Part shown: in pieces, positions 9,667 to 18,811 of the stretch | How positions within the stretch are numbered: position 1 is the first letter of the stretch | Layout: every line of letters starts with the position of its first letter | Assembly (NCBI RefSeq): GCF_002939985.1 | Contig: NZ_MDFM01000013.1 | Span: 1-64,000, forward strand | DNA length: 64,000 bases | Direction: 5' to 3' | Source: Xanthomonas hortorum pv. cynarae | GTDB lineage: Bacteria; Pseudomonadota; Gammaproteobacteria; Xanthomonadales; Xanthomonadaceae | Position numbers and translations under genes: made by a program | Notes under the pieces: model-generated | What the model saw: the letters and a program-made list of their open reading frames with translations, nothing else | Told to the model about the DNA's origin: nothing | The model's database searches: none

Positions 9667-9697
9667 GATGGAGCTGCGCGAGATGCGCAGCTCCATC
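9667..9697. repeat. 13-bp perfect inverted repeat between convergent genes
   Basis: The arms at 9667-9679 and 9685-9697 are perfectly complementary around a 5-nt loop (GAGAT). It lies between the ends of hppA and the 9708 gene. No T-run follows on either strand, so it is an mRNA 3'-end hairpin or a bidirectional transcription barrier rather than a canonical intrinsic terminator. Confidence 0.6.
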
Positions 9698-9707
9698 TAT
9701 CTCATGC

Positions 9708-10190
9708 TCAGAGGCAGCCGATCAGGCCGTCATAGATCGGCGGCGCGCCGTTCGGCAGCGGCTCGAACAGCGGGTTGGTCACCGCCAAGGTGCGATACAT
9801 CTCGTCCAGACCGGTCCCGGCCTTCAACGGCGCCGTGCAACGCCAGACCCTGCTATCGGAGCGCAGGTACCCGCTGCGGGGATCGACGCTGATCTCGCTG
9901 GCGCCGAAGGTCCAGATGCAGCTGCGCACCACGCCGGTTACCCGATGCACCGAGCAGCGGAAGCGTAGCGGCTGGTAGTCGCTGAATTCGCCACCGCAAA
10001 AGGTGTCGCCGCAAATATTGTCGAAATCGCGTTCCAGCCGCTGCTCCAGATCGACGAACGCCTCCCAGCCTTCGCCATTGGCGGGCCAGTCCACCGCGTC
10101 GACGAAGGTCGGCGGCGGTGTTGCCGCGGCGGCAACCTGGGCGAACACAGACAGCAGCAGGACAACGAGCACACGTGCGAGCTTGGACAT
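9708..10190 (-). CDS. Hypothetical exported protein
   Basis: 160 residues. The signal peptide MSKLARVLVVLLLSVFAQVA with AAA-A cleavage predicts export. The mature part is Cys-rich and evenly spaced (NICGDTFCGGEFSDYQ, RFRCSVHR, RSCIWTFG, WRCTAP, IGCL), suggesting a small disulfide-stabilised periplasmic protein. AAGGGA lies about 6-8 nt upstream of the ATG. I recognise no family. It is convergent with hppA and divergent from ppa. Confidence 0.72.
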   Translation of the reverse strand: MSKLARVLVVLLLSVFAQVAAAATPPPTFVDAVDWPANGEGWEAFVDLEQRLERDFDNICGDTFCGGEFSDYQPLRFRCSVHRVTGVVRSCIWTFGASEISVDPRSGYLRSDSRVWRCTAPLKAGTGLDEMYRTLAVTNPLFEPLPNGAPPIYDGLIGCL

Positions 10191-10342
10191 GGCAATTCCC
10201 TTGCAGTGGATGAGCCTGCAGCGTGCGCCGCGCCTTTGGCCGCAACGATCGGGGAGCTGCTCATGATGAATGCGGACTATGCCGCGTGCCGGGGTCGGCG
10301 AATTGCCCATTCAGTGTCGCTGCACCGCAACAGCCGAACGCG

Positions 10343-10348
10343 TAGAAT
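10343..10348 (+). promoter_or_regulatory. Possible -10 element of ppa
   Basis: TAGAAT lies 39 nt upstream of the ppa ATG. The sequence 17 bp further upstream (CTGCAC) is a poor -35, so this is a weak call. Confidence 0.3.
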
Positions 10349-10386
10349 CGCGCTCCACACACTGCTGAAGCCTCGGAGCTACGCGC

Positions 10387-10923
10387 ATGGGACTGGAACT
10401 GGTCACTGCCGGCAAAAATCTGCCGGACGAAATCAACGTCGTCATCGAGATCCCCAAGGATTCCGAGCCGGTCAAGTACGAAGTGGACAAGGCCAGCGGC
10501 GCGATCTTCGTCGACCGCATCCTGTCGACCCCGATGCGTTATCCCTGCAACTACGGCTACGTGCCCAACACCTTGTGTGGCGATGGCGACCCGGCCGATG
10601 TGCTGGTGGTGCTGCCGCTGCCGCTGGTGCCTGGCTCGGTGGTGCGTTGCCGTCCGGTGGGCGTGCTGCGCATGAGCGACGAAGCCGGTAGCGACGAAAA
10701 AATCCTGGCCGTGCCGATCGAGAAGATCTTCTCCGGCTATGCGCACATCGAGGACATCAATCAGGTGTCCAGCCACTGGATGGAGCGCATTGGCCACTTC
10801 TTCGAGCATTACAAGGACTTGGAGAAGGGCAAGTGGGTCAAGCTGGATGGCTGGGGCGGCGCGGCCGAGGCCAAGCGCATCCTGGTGGAGTCGGTGGAAC
10901 GCTATAATTCCGACGCAGCCTGA
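10387..10923 (+). CDS. ppa: Inorganic pyrophosphatase, family I
   Basis: 178 residues, soluble cytoplasmic enzyme that hydrolyses PPi to phosphate. The family I active site is [16 protein letters not shown], with the DxDPxD metal ligands near residue 65-70. The substrate-binding Lys and Tyr occur in [13 protein letters not shown] and [10 protein letters not shown]. The start [19 protein letters not shown] is the conserved family start. It competes with pfp and hppA for the same substrate, so relative expression of the three decides whether PPi energy is saved or lost as heat. Confidence 0.97.
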   Translation: MGLELVTAGKNLPDEINVVIEIPKDSEPVKYEVDKASGAIFVDRILSTPMRYPCNYGYVPNTLCGDGDPADVLVVLPLPLVPGSVVRCRPVGVLRMSDEAGSDEKILAVPIEKIFSGYAHIEDINQVSSHWMERIGHFFEHYKDLEKGKWVKLDGWGGAAEAKRILVESVERYNSDAA

Positions 10924-11069
10924 TCGATCCAGCGCGATGCAGTCCTGCAGATGCAGGGCGATCGGGATCACGCTTTTCGCGTGATCCCGGTGACCGCAGT
11001 CGGCAGATTGGGTACATTGCCGACAGCGTATGACCGGTGTCTGTCGCCGGTGACTCTTGGGGAAGTGTC

Positions 11070-12185
11070 TTGCGTATTCTGTTTGTTGGGGACGAAGCCA
11101 GTCTTCCGTCCGACCTGAGCGACTATGTCTCTGATCTGGGCGATCAGTGGCAGGCGCAGCAAGTGGCCGACGGAAATTCGGCGATCGAAGCTGCCGCGTT
11201 ATCGCCGTTCGATGCCGTCATCGTTGCACCGATGCTGCCCGATCTCACTGCCGCCACGTTGTTGGGGCAAATCCGTACGTTGCGCCCGGACACCATTCGT
11301 ATCGCGTTGATCGATGCGCAGGATGGTCAGCGCACCCCGCCGGCCCGCATCATCGGGGTGGCACATCGCTTCCTGCCGATGCCGCTGGCGCCGGAAGTCC
11401 TGCTTGAGGCGGTCACCAGCCTGGAAGAGCTGCGCGATCTGCTCACCAATCCGCGCTTGCGCGCCGCGATCGGGCGGATCGAGAAGCTGCCGTCGCCGCC
11501 GCATCTGTATTTGAGCCTGATGCACGCGCTGGAAGAAGACGAAGGCGCCGACGCGGCCGACATCGCCAAGCTGATCGCCGGCGACCCGGCGATTGCGGCA
11601 AAAGTGCTGCAATTGTGCAATTCGGCATTTTTCTCCGGTGGCCGCAGCATCACCGATCTGCGCACGGCGGTGACCCGTCTGGGCGTGGCGACGCTGCGCG
11701 ATCTGGTGCTGGCCAGCGAAGTATTTTCGGTGCAGACCCTGACCCCGGCCGAGCGCAATGCGATGCAACGCCGCGCCCTGCTCTCTTCGCGTCTGGCTGC
11801 AAAAGTGTTGCCACCGACCAGTGCAGAACTCGGCTCCACCGCCGCACTGCTGGCCGATATCGGCCTGTTGCTGCCCGGCGTGCGCGACGAGCGCGAACCG
11901 CCGGCCGAAGGCGGCGACGAGCGCCTGGGCCACACAGAAGCGGGCGCGTACCTGCTCGGTCTGTGGGGCCTACCGATGCCGATCATCGAAGCGGTGGCCT
12001 TCCATCGCCACCCGCAGCGCTCCAGTCTGCGCAGCTTCTGGGTGACCGGCGCGGTGCATGTCGCCACGGCACTGGCCAGCGGCGAGGCCGTGGACGAAGA
12101 GTATCTGTCCAAGGTGGGCGTGATCACGCGCCTGCCGAAGTGGCGCGAGCAGGCCGAGACGTTGTTGGGGCTCGCCGAGGCTTAA
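11070..12185 (+). CDS. HDOD-domain signalling protein with a degenerate receiver domain
   Basis: 371 residues, cytoplasmic. Residues 1-120 have the receiver fold (MRILFVGDEASLPSDLSDYV), but the phospho-acceptor Asp is replaced: VIVAPMLPDL has Ala where receivers have Asp, and the conserved Lys is replaced in RFLPMPLAPEVLL. Residues about 135-330 form an HDOD domain (LPSPPHLYLSLMHALEE, KVLQLCNSAFFSG, TAVTRLGVATLRDLV, VAFHRHPQ). HDOD proteins act in c-di-GMP and regulatory networks without known catalysis. The start is TTG with GGGGAAG upstream; a GTG at 11037 is possible. A terminator follows at 12230. Confidence 0.85.
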   Translation: MRILFVGDEASLPSDLSDYVSDLGDQWQAQQVADGNSAIEAAALSPFDAVIVAPMLPDLTAATLLGQIRTLRPDTIRIALIDAQDGQRTPPARIIGVAHRFLPMPLAPEVLLEAVTSLEELRDLLTNPRLRAAIGRIEKLPSPPHLYLSLMHALEEDEGADAADIAKLIAGDPAIAAKVLQLCNSAFFSGGRSITDLRTAVTRLGVATLRDLVLASEVFSVQTLTPAERNAMQRRALLSSRLAAKVLPPTSAELGSTAALLADIGLLLPGVRDEREPPAEGGDERLGHTEAGAYLLGLWGLPMPIIEAVAFHRHPQRSSLRSFWVTGAVHVATALASGEAVDEEYLSKVGVITRLPKWREQAETLLGLAEA

Positions 12186-12229
12186 AACCAAGGCGCTACT
12201 GCTGATGTAGCAAGCCGATATAACAAGAA

Positions 12230-12256
12230 GGGCGCGACACGGTCGTGCCCTTTTTC
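12230..12256 (+). terminator. Intrinsic terminator after the HDOD gene
   Basis: GGGCGCGAC (12230-12238) pairs with GTCGTGCCC (12242-12250) around ACG and is followed by TTTTTC. Confidence 0.85.
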
Positions 12257-12462
12257 TTTGGCTGTTTCCAGCTGTTTTTCCAGGCCATTTTCTTGAATAA
12301 CTGGCTACAAAGCACAGCGAATATAACTGTCGCTCGCCGCGCATTACTCGCGCATCGAAGCACATCCATACGCACTCCGTGACTCACGTAGTTGCCTGCA
12401 TCGCAGGCTTCACGCTACCTGCAGTCAAGACAACGCAATCGACAAACGATAGACAAAAAAAA

Positions 12463-12490
12463 ACGGGCCTTTCGGCCCGTCTTTTTTTCA
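12463..12490. terminator. Bidirectional intrinsic terminator
   Basis: ACGGGCC (12463-12469) and GGCCCGT (12474-12480) surround TTTC, with an A-run on the left and a T-run on the right, so it works on both strands. It terminates the minus-strand TonB receptor gene. The 324-bp gap 12186-12509 holds only this and the preceding terminator. Confidence 0.85.
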
Positions 12491-12509
12491 CCTTACGACG
12501 CTTCGATGA

Positions 12510-15398
12510 TCAGAAGCGCTGGTTGTACTGCACGAACAGGAAGCGGTCGTAATCCAGCATCGGATCGATGGCCGCAGTGCTGCTGTTGGTGATCGAGTAG
12601 GTCACCGGCGGCTGCTTGTTCCAGATGTTGCGGGCACCGACGGTCACGCTGCCATCCCACGGAGCCTGCCAGGTGACCGAGACGTCCTGGTAGGAGATCG
12701 AGCCCTTCTTGTTGGAACCGGTGCCACCGCCCCAGCCCGGATTCGGGGTCTGGTAGTTCGGGTTGTTGCACTCGATGCCGGCCTGCGCGTCCCAGCAGTA
12801 GTCGCGGAACCCACCGTAGTAACGCAGGTCCCAGCTGGCCGACAGCGAATCACGCGACCAATCCACACCCAGCGTTGCACGCACGCGCGGGAAGTTCCAG
12901 TAACCGGCGCTGTTTTCCCACTCCGCACCGGCTTCTGCCTGCGACTTGTAGGTCGCCAGGTAGTTGGTGTCGAGGTTGACGGCGAACTTGCCGATACCCA
13001 TTTCCGGCAGGCGATAACGCACGCCGAAGTTATAGCCTTCGGTTTCCAGGCGGCCCAGGTTGACGTTGCCACGGCTCAGCGTGGTGACCTGACCGGTGAC
13101 CGCGTCGCGACCGTAGTCGGCGCAGTAGCTGGCCAGGCTGTTGAGGTAGCAGTTGTTCAACACATCATTGGCCGTCAGCGACGTGATGATGTTGGAGATC
13201 GAAATGCGGTACCAATCCAGCGAGAAGTCCAGGCCCTGCACCCAATGCGGGCTGTACACCATGCCCACGGTCCGGGTGATGCTGTATTCCGGCTCAAGCT
13301 CGGCATTACCAACACCCGCATTGAACGGTGCGTTGCCCTGAACGTCACGCTGGGTCACCGGGTTGTTAGCAGTGTCAGTCTGACGGAAGTTGCTTGCCAG
13401 ACCTTCACTTGCGCAGCGCGCGGCCACGCCGGCATTACCCAGCGAACCGAAGGTTGCATCGCAGGGATCAGTGAAGTCATCAAAGCTCTGCGAACCGCCA
13501 CCGAAAGTGTCGTCCAAGGTGGGAGCACGGAAACCGGTGCCGTAGGTACCGCGCACCATCAGGTCGTCGATCGGCTTCCAGGTGAAGCTGAACTTGCTGT
13601 TGGTGGTATCGCCGAAGCGGCTGTAATTGCTGTAACGCGCCGCCACGTCGAACGACAGTTCCTTGGCGCCCGGAAGATCCTTCAGCACCGGGATCAACAG
13701 CTCCAGATAGGCTTCATTGGTCTGATAGCGACCTTCAGTTGCCTGTGCGGCCAGATCGGTGGTGTAACCGGCGCTGGACAGCTGATCCGGATAGTCGTAA
13801 CCGCTGATTTCGCGGTGTTCGACGCCTGCAGCGAAGCCCAGCTCACCGGCCGGCAGATCGAACAGGCCACCGGTGACGTTGGCGGTCCACTGCTTGCTCA
13901 GGCTCTGCTGCGTGGACTGGCCCAGTGCATTTATGTACTGCAGCACATCCGCTGTGGAAGCCGACGGACCGCCCAGGATGTTGAACGGGGTGCACTGGCC
14001 CAGCGCATTGCTGGTACCTAGCGGCAGCGGGCTAGCCGCGGTACCGCACTGCACCTGGCCCTGTGCATTGAGGAATGACGGACCGACCGCCTTCTGCAAC
14101 GCCAACAGATTGATGTTGCCGCGCGAGACCTGGGTCACGTCGTACTTGTTGTAGTTGAAGCCCACGTCCCAGTTCCAGCCATGGCTGCCGACGTCGAATA
14201 CGCCTTCCAGCGCGGCATCGAAGTGGGTGGACTTGACGTTGCTTTCCGTGGTGCGCGGCAACTCGACGGTGCGGCGGAACCAGCTGGTGATGTCCTGGCC
14301 GACCGGGTTGTAGTAGCTGCCACCGCTGATCGCCACCGGGAACTGCGGCTGCGAACGAGCGTTTAGCGGGTAACCGGCGATCTGACGGTTCGAGTCGCGC
14401 TCGGAATACATCGCCGTCGACTTGAAGGTAATGCTGTCGGTGATGTTGTAGCTGCCGGTCGTGAAGATCGACTTGTTCTTGCTGGATTGCTGCAACATCA
14501 TCTGGTCGACGGAATTGTAGTAATCGTCGGTGGTGATGTCGTTGTGGTAGTTGGCAAGGTTGCGCGAATCTGCACCCACGCCCTGTCCGTCGAACGAGCC
14601 GGTGTGGTTGAGAATGTAGCTCTCTCCGCCGGAGGTGAAACGACCCCATGGGCCGGTCGCGCTCAGGCTGTCTTCGATGTGGTTCGGGCCGGCCGAGTAA
14701 CGGGTCAGCGCGCGATCCTTGGCCCACACCGGATCTTCGCTGGTGTAGTTGACACCGAACACCAGCGAGGAGCGATCGGTGGTGGTGCCGGCGGTGAAGG
14801 AGTACTGCTCCTTGGAACCGTCGCCACGACCGTTCTGACCGAAGTACGCCGACGCTTCAGCGCCATCGTAGTTCTGGCGCAGGATGATGTTGACCACACC
14901 GGCCACCGCATCGGAACCATAAATCGCCGAGGCGCCGTCCTTGAGGACTTCGATGCGCTCGATCAGCGAACTGGGAATGGTCGACATGTCGCTCAAACCA
15001 GCCAGGCTGCTGGCCCAACGCTTGCCGTTCACCAACACCAGGGTACGGTTCTCACCCAGGTTATAGAGGTTGACGTACTGGCCGCCCTGTTCCGGATCGG
15101 AGGTCAGCACGGCAGCCTTGCTATAGGTCTGCGTACCGGCAATCGACAGGTTCTGGAGGATGTCACCAACGCTGACCAGACCCGACTTCTGAATGTCCTG
15201 CTGGGTGACGGTGAACACCGGCTGTGCGGTTTCAACGTCGACCGAGCGGATGCGCGAGCCGGTGATTTCAATGCGGTCCAGTGTCGTGGTCGACGGGGCG
15301 GACTGCTCTTGTGCATTGGCGGCAAAAGCCGGCGTCAACGCGATCGCAATACCGGCGGGCAACAGGCCCAGCCGCACTGCGGAGGTGCGAAGGTTCAT
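12510..15398 (-). CDS. TonB-dependent outer membrane receptor
   Basis: 962 residues, outer membrane. The signal peptide (MNLRTSAVRLGLLPAGIAIA ... AFA-ANA) is followed by a plug domain at about 50-165 (LDRIEITGSRIRSVDVE, GENRTLVLVNGKRW, IERIEVLKDGASAIYGSDAV) and a 22-strand barrel ending in the outer-membrane terminal Phe (FVQYNQRF). The class is the large Xanthomonas/Stenotrophomonas receptor group whose ligands are mostly unknown (peptides or glycans are possible); no iron-specific mark is seen. GGAGAG precedes the ATG. An AraC-type gene ends 48 nt upstream on the same strand, suggesting substrate-responsive control. It is an intact paralogue of the broken receptor at 21.6 kb. Confidence 0.93.
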   Translation of the reverse strand: MNLRTSAVRLGLLPAGIAIALTPAFAANAQEQSAPSTTTLDRIEITGSRIRSVDVETAQPVFTVTQQDIQKSGLVSVGDILQNLSIAGTQTYSKAAVLTSDPEQGGQYVNLYNLGENRTLVLVNGKRWASSLAGLSDMSTIPSSLIERIEVLKDGASAIYGSDAVAGVVNIILRQNYDGAEASAYFGQNGRGDGSKEQYSFTAGTTTDRSSLVFGVNYTSEDPVWAKDRALTRYSAGPNHIEDSLSATGPWGRFTSGGESYILNHTGSFDGQGVGADSRNLANYHNDITTDDYYNSVDQMMLQQSSKNKSIFTTGSYNITDSITFKSTAMYSERDSNRQIAGYPLNARSQPQFPVAISGGSYYNPVGQDITSWFRRTVELPRTTESNVKSTHFDAALEGVFDVGSHGWNWDVGFNYNKYDVTQVSRGNINLLALQKAVGPSFLNAQGQVQCGTAASPLPLGTSNALGQCTPFNILGGPSASTADVLQYINALGQSTQQSLSKQWTANVTGGLFDLPAGELGFAAGVEHREISGYDYPDQLSSAGYTTDLAAQATEGRYQTNEAYLELLIPVLKDLPGAKELSFDVAARYSNYSRFGDTTNSKFSFTWKPIDDLMVRGTYGTGFRAPTLDDTFGGGSQSFDDFTDPCDATFGSLGNAGVAARCASEGLASNFRQTDTANNPVTQRDVQGNAPFNAGVGNAELEPEYSITRTVGMVYSPHWVQGLDFSLDWYRISISNIITSLTANDVLNNCYLNSLASYCADYGRDAVTGQVTTLSRGNVNLGRLETEGYNFGVRYRLPEMGIGKFAVNLDTNYLATYKSQAEAGAEWENSAGYWNFPRVRATLGVDWSRDSLSASWDLRYYGGFRDYCWDAQAGIECNNPNYQTPNPGWGGGTGSNKKGSISYQDVSVTWQAPWDGSVTVGARNIWNKQPPVTYSITNSSTAAIDPMLDYDRFLFVQYNQRF

Positions 15399-15446
15399 CA
15401 ATCTCTCCAGGGTTCGTTAGTGGCGCGTTAAGCGCCCCCGTGCAAA

Positions 15447-16340
15447 TTACGATTGCGTGAACATCGTCGCTTTGCGCGTCACGTTCCGTGGCTTTGCCGA
15501 ATCTGGCGGATTTGTCGTTTGGTCGCGATAACGCGATGCGGAGACACCGAAGCGCGCACGAAAGGCACGCGCAAAGCTGCAGCAATTGTCAAAGCCGCTT
15601 GCCGCCGCAACCTCGCCGATCATCATCGAGGTATCGCGCAACAAATCGGATGCACGCTCCAGGCGCAGACGTGCCGACAAGGCCTGCGGACTCTCTTCGT
15701 ACAGGCTCTGAAACGTCTTGGAGACATACCAGCTGGAGAAGTTGGTCAGCTGCGCCAGCTCGGCAATGCGCACCACGCGGTCGCTGTTGCCTTCCAGATA
15801 CATGCGTGCGCGCTGCATGCGGCCAAACACCTGACGGCGACGGCTACGCGAGCGACCCGGGCAGCGCTGCTCCTGTTCGATGAAATCGCGCTGCATCGCC
15901 GCCAAGTGCAGCAGCAACGGACGCGCCGGTGCACTGCCGTTTTGTGCAGCCGCATTGCGCCATAGACGCAATGCAATGCGCAGATCGCTACGCGAGAGCT
16001 GGCTGCGACCTGGATACAAGGTCGCATCGGTCAACTCGGACAACGATTGCAGGCTTTCACTATCCAGGCTGACACCGACACAGAGTGCGTTGCGGTCCGC
16101 TTGTACCGTGTGATGGGAGTCCTTGTCGAAGGCGATCCAGTCGCCGGCACGCAGACGGAAGCGCCCTTCCTTGGATTCCACCCATGCGCGGCCACGCAAC
16201 TGCACCCACAACGTAAAGGTGGTGGCCATGGTGCGGATGCTGCCCAGACGCGAGACCGCCAGACAGGTCGTGGATGTCGACTCGCTCGCACCATCCAGTG
16301 AAAGTGCGAGCCCGCGATCTGCGGTGATGACCTGTTGCAT
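15447..16340 (-). CDS. AraC-family transcriptional regulator
   Basis: 297 residues. The N-terminal about 190 residues include a cupin-like stretch (RFRLRAGDWIAFDKDSHHTV) for ligand sensing. The C-terminal about 100 residues carry the double helix-turn-helix (RIAELAQLTNFSSWYVSKTF, then RASDLLRDTSMMIGEVAAAS and GFDNCCSFARAFRARFG). It lies directly upstream of the TonB receptor on the same strand and downstream of the membrane regulator gene, so it is the best candidate for controlling receptor expression. The ligand is unknown. Confidence 0.9.
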   Translation of the reverse strand: MQQVITADRGLALSLDGASESTSTTCLAVSRLGSIRTMATTFTLWVQLRGRAWVESKEGRFRLRAGDWIAFDKDSHHTVQADRNALCVGVSLDSESLQSLSELTDATLYPGRSQLSRSDLRIALRLWRNAAAQNGSAPARPLLLHLAAMQRDFIEQEQRCPGRSRSRRRQVFGRMQRARMYLEGNSDRVVRIAELAQLTNFSSWYVSKTFQSLYEESPQALSARLRLERASDLLRDTSMMIGEVAAASGFDNCCSFARAFRARFGVSASRYRDQTTNPPDSAKPRNVTRKATMFTQS

Positions 16341-16450
16341 GGTGGCAGCCCCCTGTACGAAAGAAGGCGTAGTGTTTTGCCGAATCTGGCGCGAGTCAGG
16401 AAGTTATGACGAAGGTGTGCCGAAATTGACACGAAGCCTTTCCGAAAAAC

Positions 16451-18811
16451 TTACGAAGCCAATTTCCTGAGTAATAACAACATGTTGGAGATGAAACCGG
16501 TGGTCACTGCCGTACGTTGCGGCAATGGCATGAAGGCAATCGCGCTGCCGTCTTCTTCTGCCAACGTCACGTACATCGCGCCACTGCGCTGGTCCACGCT
16601 GAAGCCGTTGATGGTGGTGAACTTGTTCACATCCAGACACTGCCCGTGCCCGCTGCGCAAGTCGCTGTCATGCGTGGCACAGCTGTCGTTGGACGACAGG
16701 TAATGCAGTTGGCCGTGCGCTCCCGGTGCCCAACTGCGGTAACGCCAGCGCGATGGCTGTCGGGGATCGATCGACTGCAAGGTCTGGGCTGCCAAGGTGG
16801 GCGCGATCTGCCATAAGCCGCCACCGGTCAGGCGCGTCAGCAGCACCTGCCCGGTGATACGGTCCAGGCGCAGCTGCGAGACATCCTGCAGCGATGCGAT
16901 CGCACGCCACGGACTGCTGCGTCTGTCGTACAGGGTGGCGAAGGTGTGCCCGTCTTCTGCCGCAGCGAGCACCAGCAATTGATTGGGATCGGGAAGGTGA
17001 ATCGCCTGCAACGGCCGCGGTTGCGGCACCGGCAGACGCACCACCTTGCCGCTGCTCGGGGTGACCTCGAACAGGGCTGCATGCCCATCCGCATCGCTAC
17101 CGCTGACCAGCACGTGCTGCGAATCGGCCGACCAATCGGCGGCCTGACGCGAATCCGGCCGCAGCCCTTCGATCAAACGTACCGAACCGGGCTTGCCGAC
17201 ATCGCCCCACCACAGCCCATACGCCCCGGAACGATTGGAGGCGAAGATCAGCTGGCGCCCGTCCGGCGCGATCATCGGCTGATCGTCGCGACCGCTGGAG
17301 GGGAACAGGCGGCGTCGGATGTAACCGCCATTCATTGGATCGCGAATGACCTGGTAGACGCCAAACTGCGGTTTGCGTTGCACGAACACCAGATGGTTAT
17401 GTGCCACGTCCGGCGCCTGGGCATCGTCCACGCCCAGGTCGTGCAGGCTGCGGTCGCGCAGGTCGAGTCGATACAAGCGCGCCTCGCTGTCCACACGGCG
17501 CCCGAAAATCACTCCGCTGCCATCCGGCAACCAGCTCCAGCCGCGGATATCGGCGTTGTCGTGAGTGAGGCGCTCGGCGGTGCCGCCGGTTGCAGGGATG
17601 CGCCATAGATCGCCCAGTTGTGGATTACGCAGGAACACGATCCAGTGCCCGTCCGGCGAATAACGCGGTGCGTAATCGAAATCCTGCGGCTGCGCGCTGT
17701 AGACCAGTGGCTGCCACTGCCCGGTTTCCAGATCCAGGCGGCGAATGCGCGGTGCGCCGTGCGCGCCGGTCATGCTGCCGAACAACAAGCCGCGGCCATC
17801 TGGTGACCAGCTGAAACTCAGCATGTCCGCACCATCGCAACGCACCACTTCACGTGCGGCAGCCGGGCCGTTTGCGGCGGCGATCATGATGCGACAGCTG
17901 CCATCCGGCGCCTGCCGCGAGAAGGCGATTTCGCGACCATCCGGCGACCAGGCCGGCAGTCGATCGGAGATGCCCGCCGCCGGCGTGTCCAGCACCCGCG
18001 GATAGGCGTTATTGGTGGTCTTGACCAGGATCGAGGTGCCGGCGCGGTCGCTGGTCAGCGAGGCGTAGGCCACCATCGCCCCATCCGGCGACAAGCTTGG
18101 TGTGAGATCGAAACCGCCACCTGCTGTGATGATCTGGTACGGGCGCTTTGGGCTGCCCAGCACGGCAGACGCCGCCGTGGCGCCCTCCACTGGCGCTCGC
18201 AGCCACAGCGTGTGCGCAACCAGTCCAAGCAGCACCAACACGGCCACCGCGGCGATCACCAACGCTATCCGGCGGCGTTTGCGCGATGCATCTGGCGTTA
18301 TGGCCGACGGTGCTGCGTAGCGCTCGCTGATAGCCTCAGGTTGCTGCGACGAGGCCATTTCATTGACCGCAGGGGACGCATCGACATCGGTCTGTAGACC
18401 ACTCGACGGCACTGCAGCAAGCGCGCTTGCAACCGCATGCCTTGAAACATCGGCCGGCGCTTCCCACACCACCGGCGCCATCAGGCGATAGCCGGTCTTG
18501 GCGATGGTCTCGATATGCTCGGAGCGCTGCCCCCCGTGACTGGCGAGTGCCTTGCGCAATTGGGTGACTGCCTGGGTCACCACATCGTTGCTCGGCAAGG
18601 TGTTGGGCCAGACCTCGGCGAGCAACTGCTCGCGCGTCACCACCTGCCCTGGCTGCCGGGCCAGGGTCAGCAACACCGCCAAGGATTTCGGCGCCAGCCG
18701 TGGCGGCCTTTTCGCACCAGGAGCGTGCACTTCGCGCGAGGCGATATCGACCACGCACTGACCGACACGCAGCCGGCCCGATGGCATTGCATTAGCGGGA
18801 GAAATACTCAT
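16451..18811 (-). CDS. Winged-helix DNA-binding protein with transmembrane segment and TolB/PD40 beta-propeller
   Basis: 786 residues, predicted inner-membrane one-component regulator of CadC-like layout. Residues about 10-110 form an OmpR-type winged helix (LRVGQCVVDIASREVHAPG, APKSLAVLLTLARQPGQVVT, REQLLAEVWPNTLPSNDVVT, HIETIAKTGYRLMAPV). A single transmembrane helix follows near residues 196-218 (RRIALVIAAVAVLVLLGLVA). The periplasmic part is built of PD40 propeller repeats (PSLSPDGAMVAYASL, PAWSPDGREIAFSR, FSWSPDGRGLLFGS, PRYSPDGHWIVFLR). It probably senses an extracytoplasmic cue and controls the neighbouring AraC/TonB-receptor genes (inference from position). The start is uncertain; a second ATG lies eight codons inside. 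Confidence 0.85.
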   Translation of the reverse strand: MSISPANAMPSGRLRVGQCVVDIASREVHAPGAKRPPRLAPKSLAVLLTLARQPGQVVTREQLLAEVWPNTLPSNDVVTQAVTQLRKALASHGGQRSEHIETIAKTGYRLMAPVVWEAPADVSRHAVASALAAVPSSGLQTDVDASPAVNEMASSQQPEAISERYAAPSAITPDASRKRRRIALVIAAVAVLVLLGLVAHTLWLRAPVEGATAASAVLGSPKRPYQIITAGGGFDLTPSLSPDGAMVAYASLTSDRAGTSILVKTTNNAYPRVLDTPAAGISDRLPAWSPDGREIAFSRQAPDGSCRIMIAAANGPAAAREVVRCDGADMLSFSWSPDGRGLLFGSMTGAHGAPRIRRLDLETGQWQPLVYSAQPQDFDYAPRYSPDGHWIVFLRNPQLGDLWRIPATGGTAERLTHDNADIRGWSWLPDGSGVIFGRRVDSEARLYRLDLRDRSLHDLGVDDAQAPDVAHNHLVFVQRKPQFGVYQVIRDPMNGGYIRRRLFPSSGRDDQPMIAPDGRQLIFASNRSGAYGLWWGDVGKPGSVRLIEGLRPDSRQAADWSADSQHVLVSGSDADGHAALFEVTPSSGKVVRLPVPQPRPLQAIHLPDPNQLLVLAAAEDGHTFATLYDRRSSPWRAIASLQDVSQLRLDRITGQVLLTRLTGGGLWQIAPTLAAQTLQSIDPRQPSRWRYRSWAPGAHGQLHYLSSNDSCATHDSDLRSGHGQCLDVNKFTTINGFSVDQRSGAMYVTLAEEDGSAIAFMPLPQRTAVTTGFISNMLLLLRKLAS

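Noticed and set aside
9667..9697. Intrinsic terminator after hppA
   Set aside because: The stem is perfect but no T-run follows on either strand, so it is listed as an inverted repeat.
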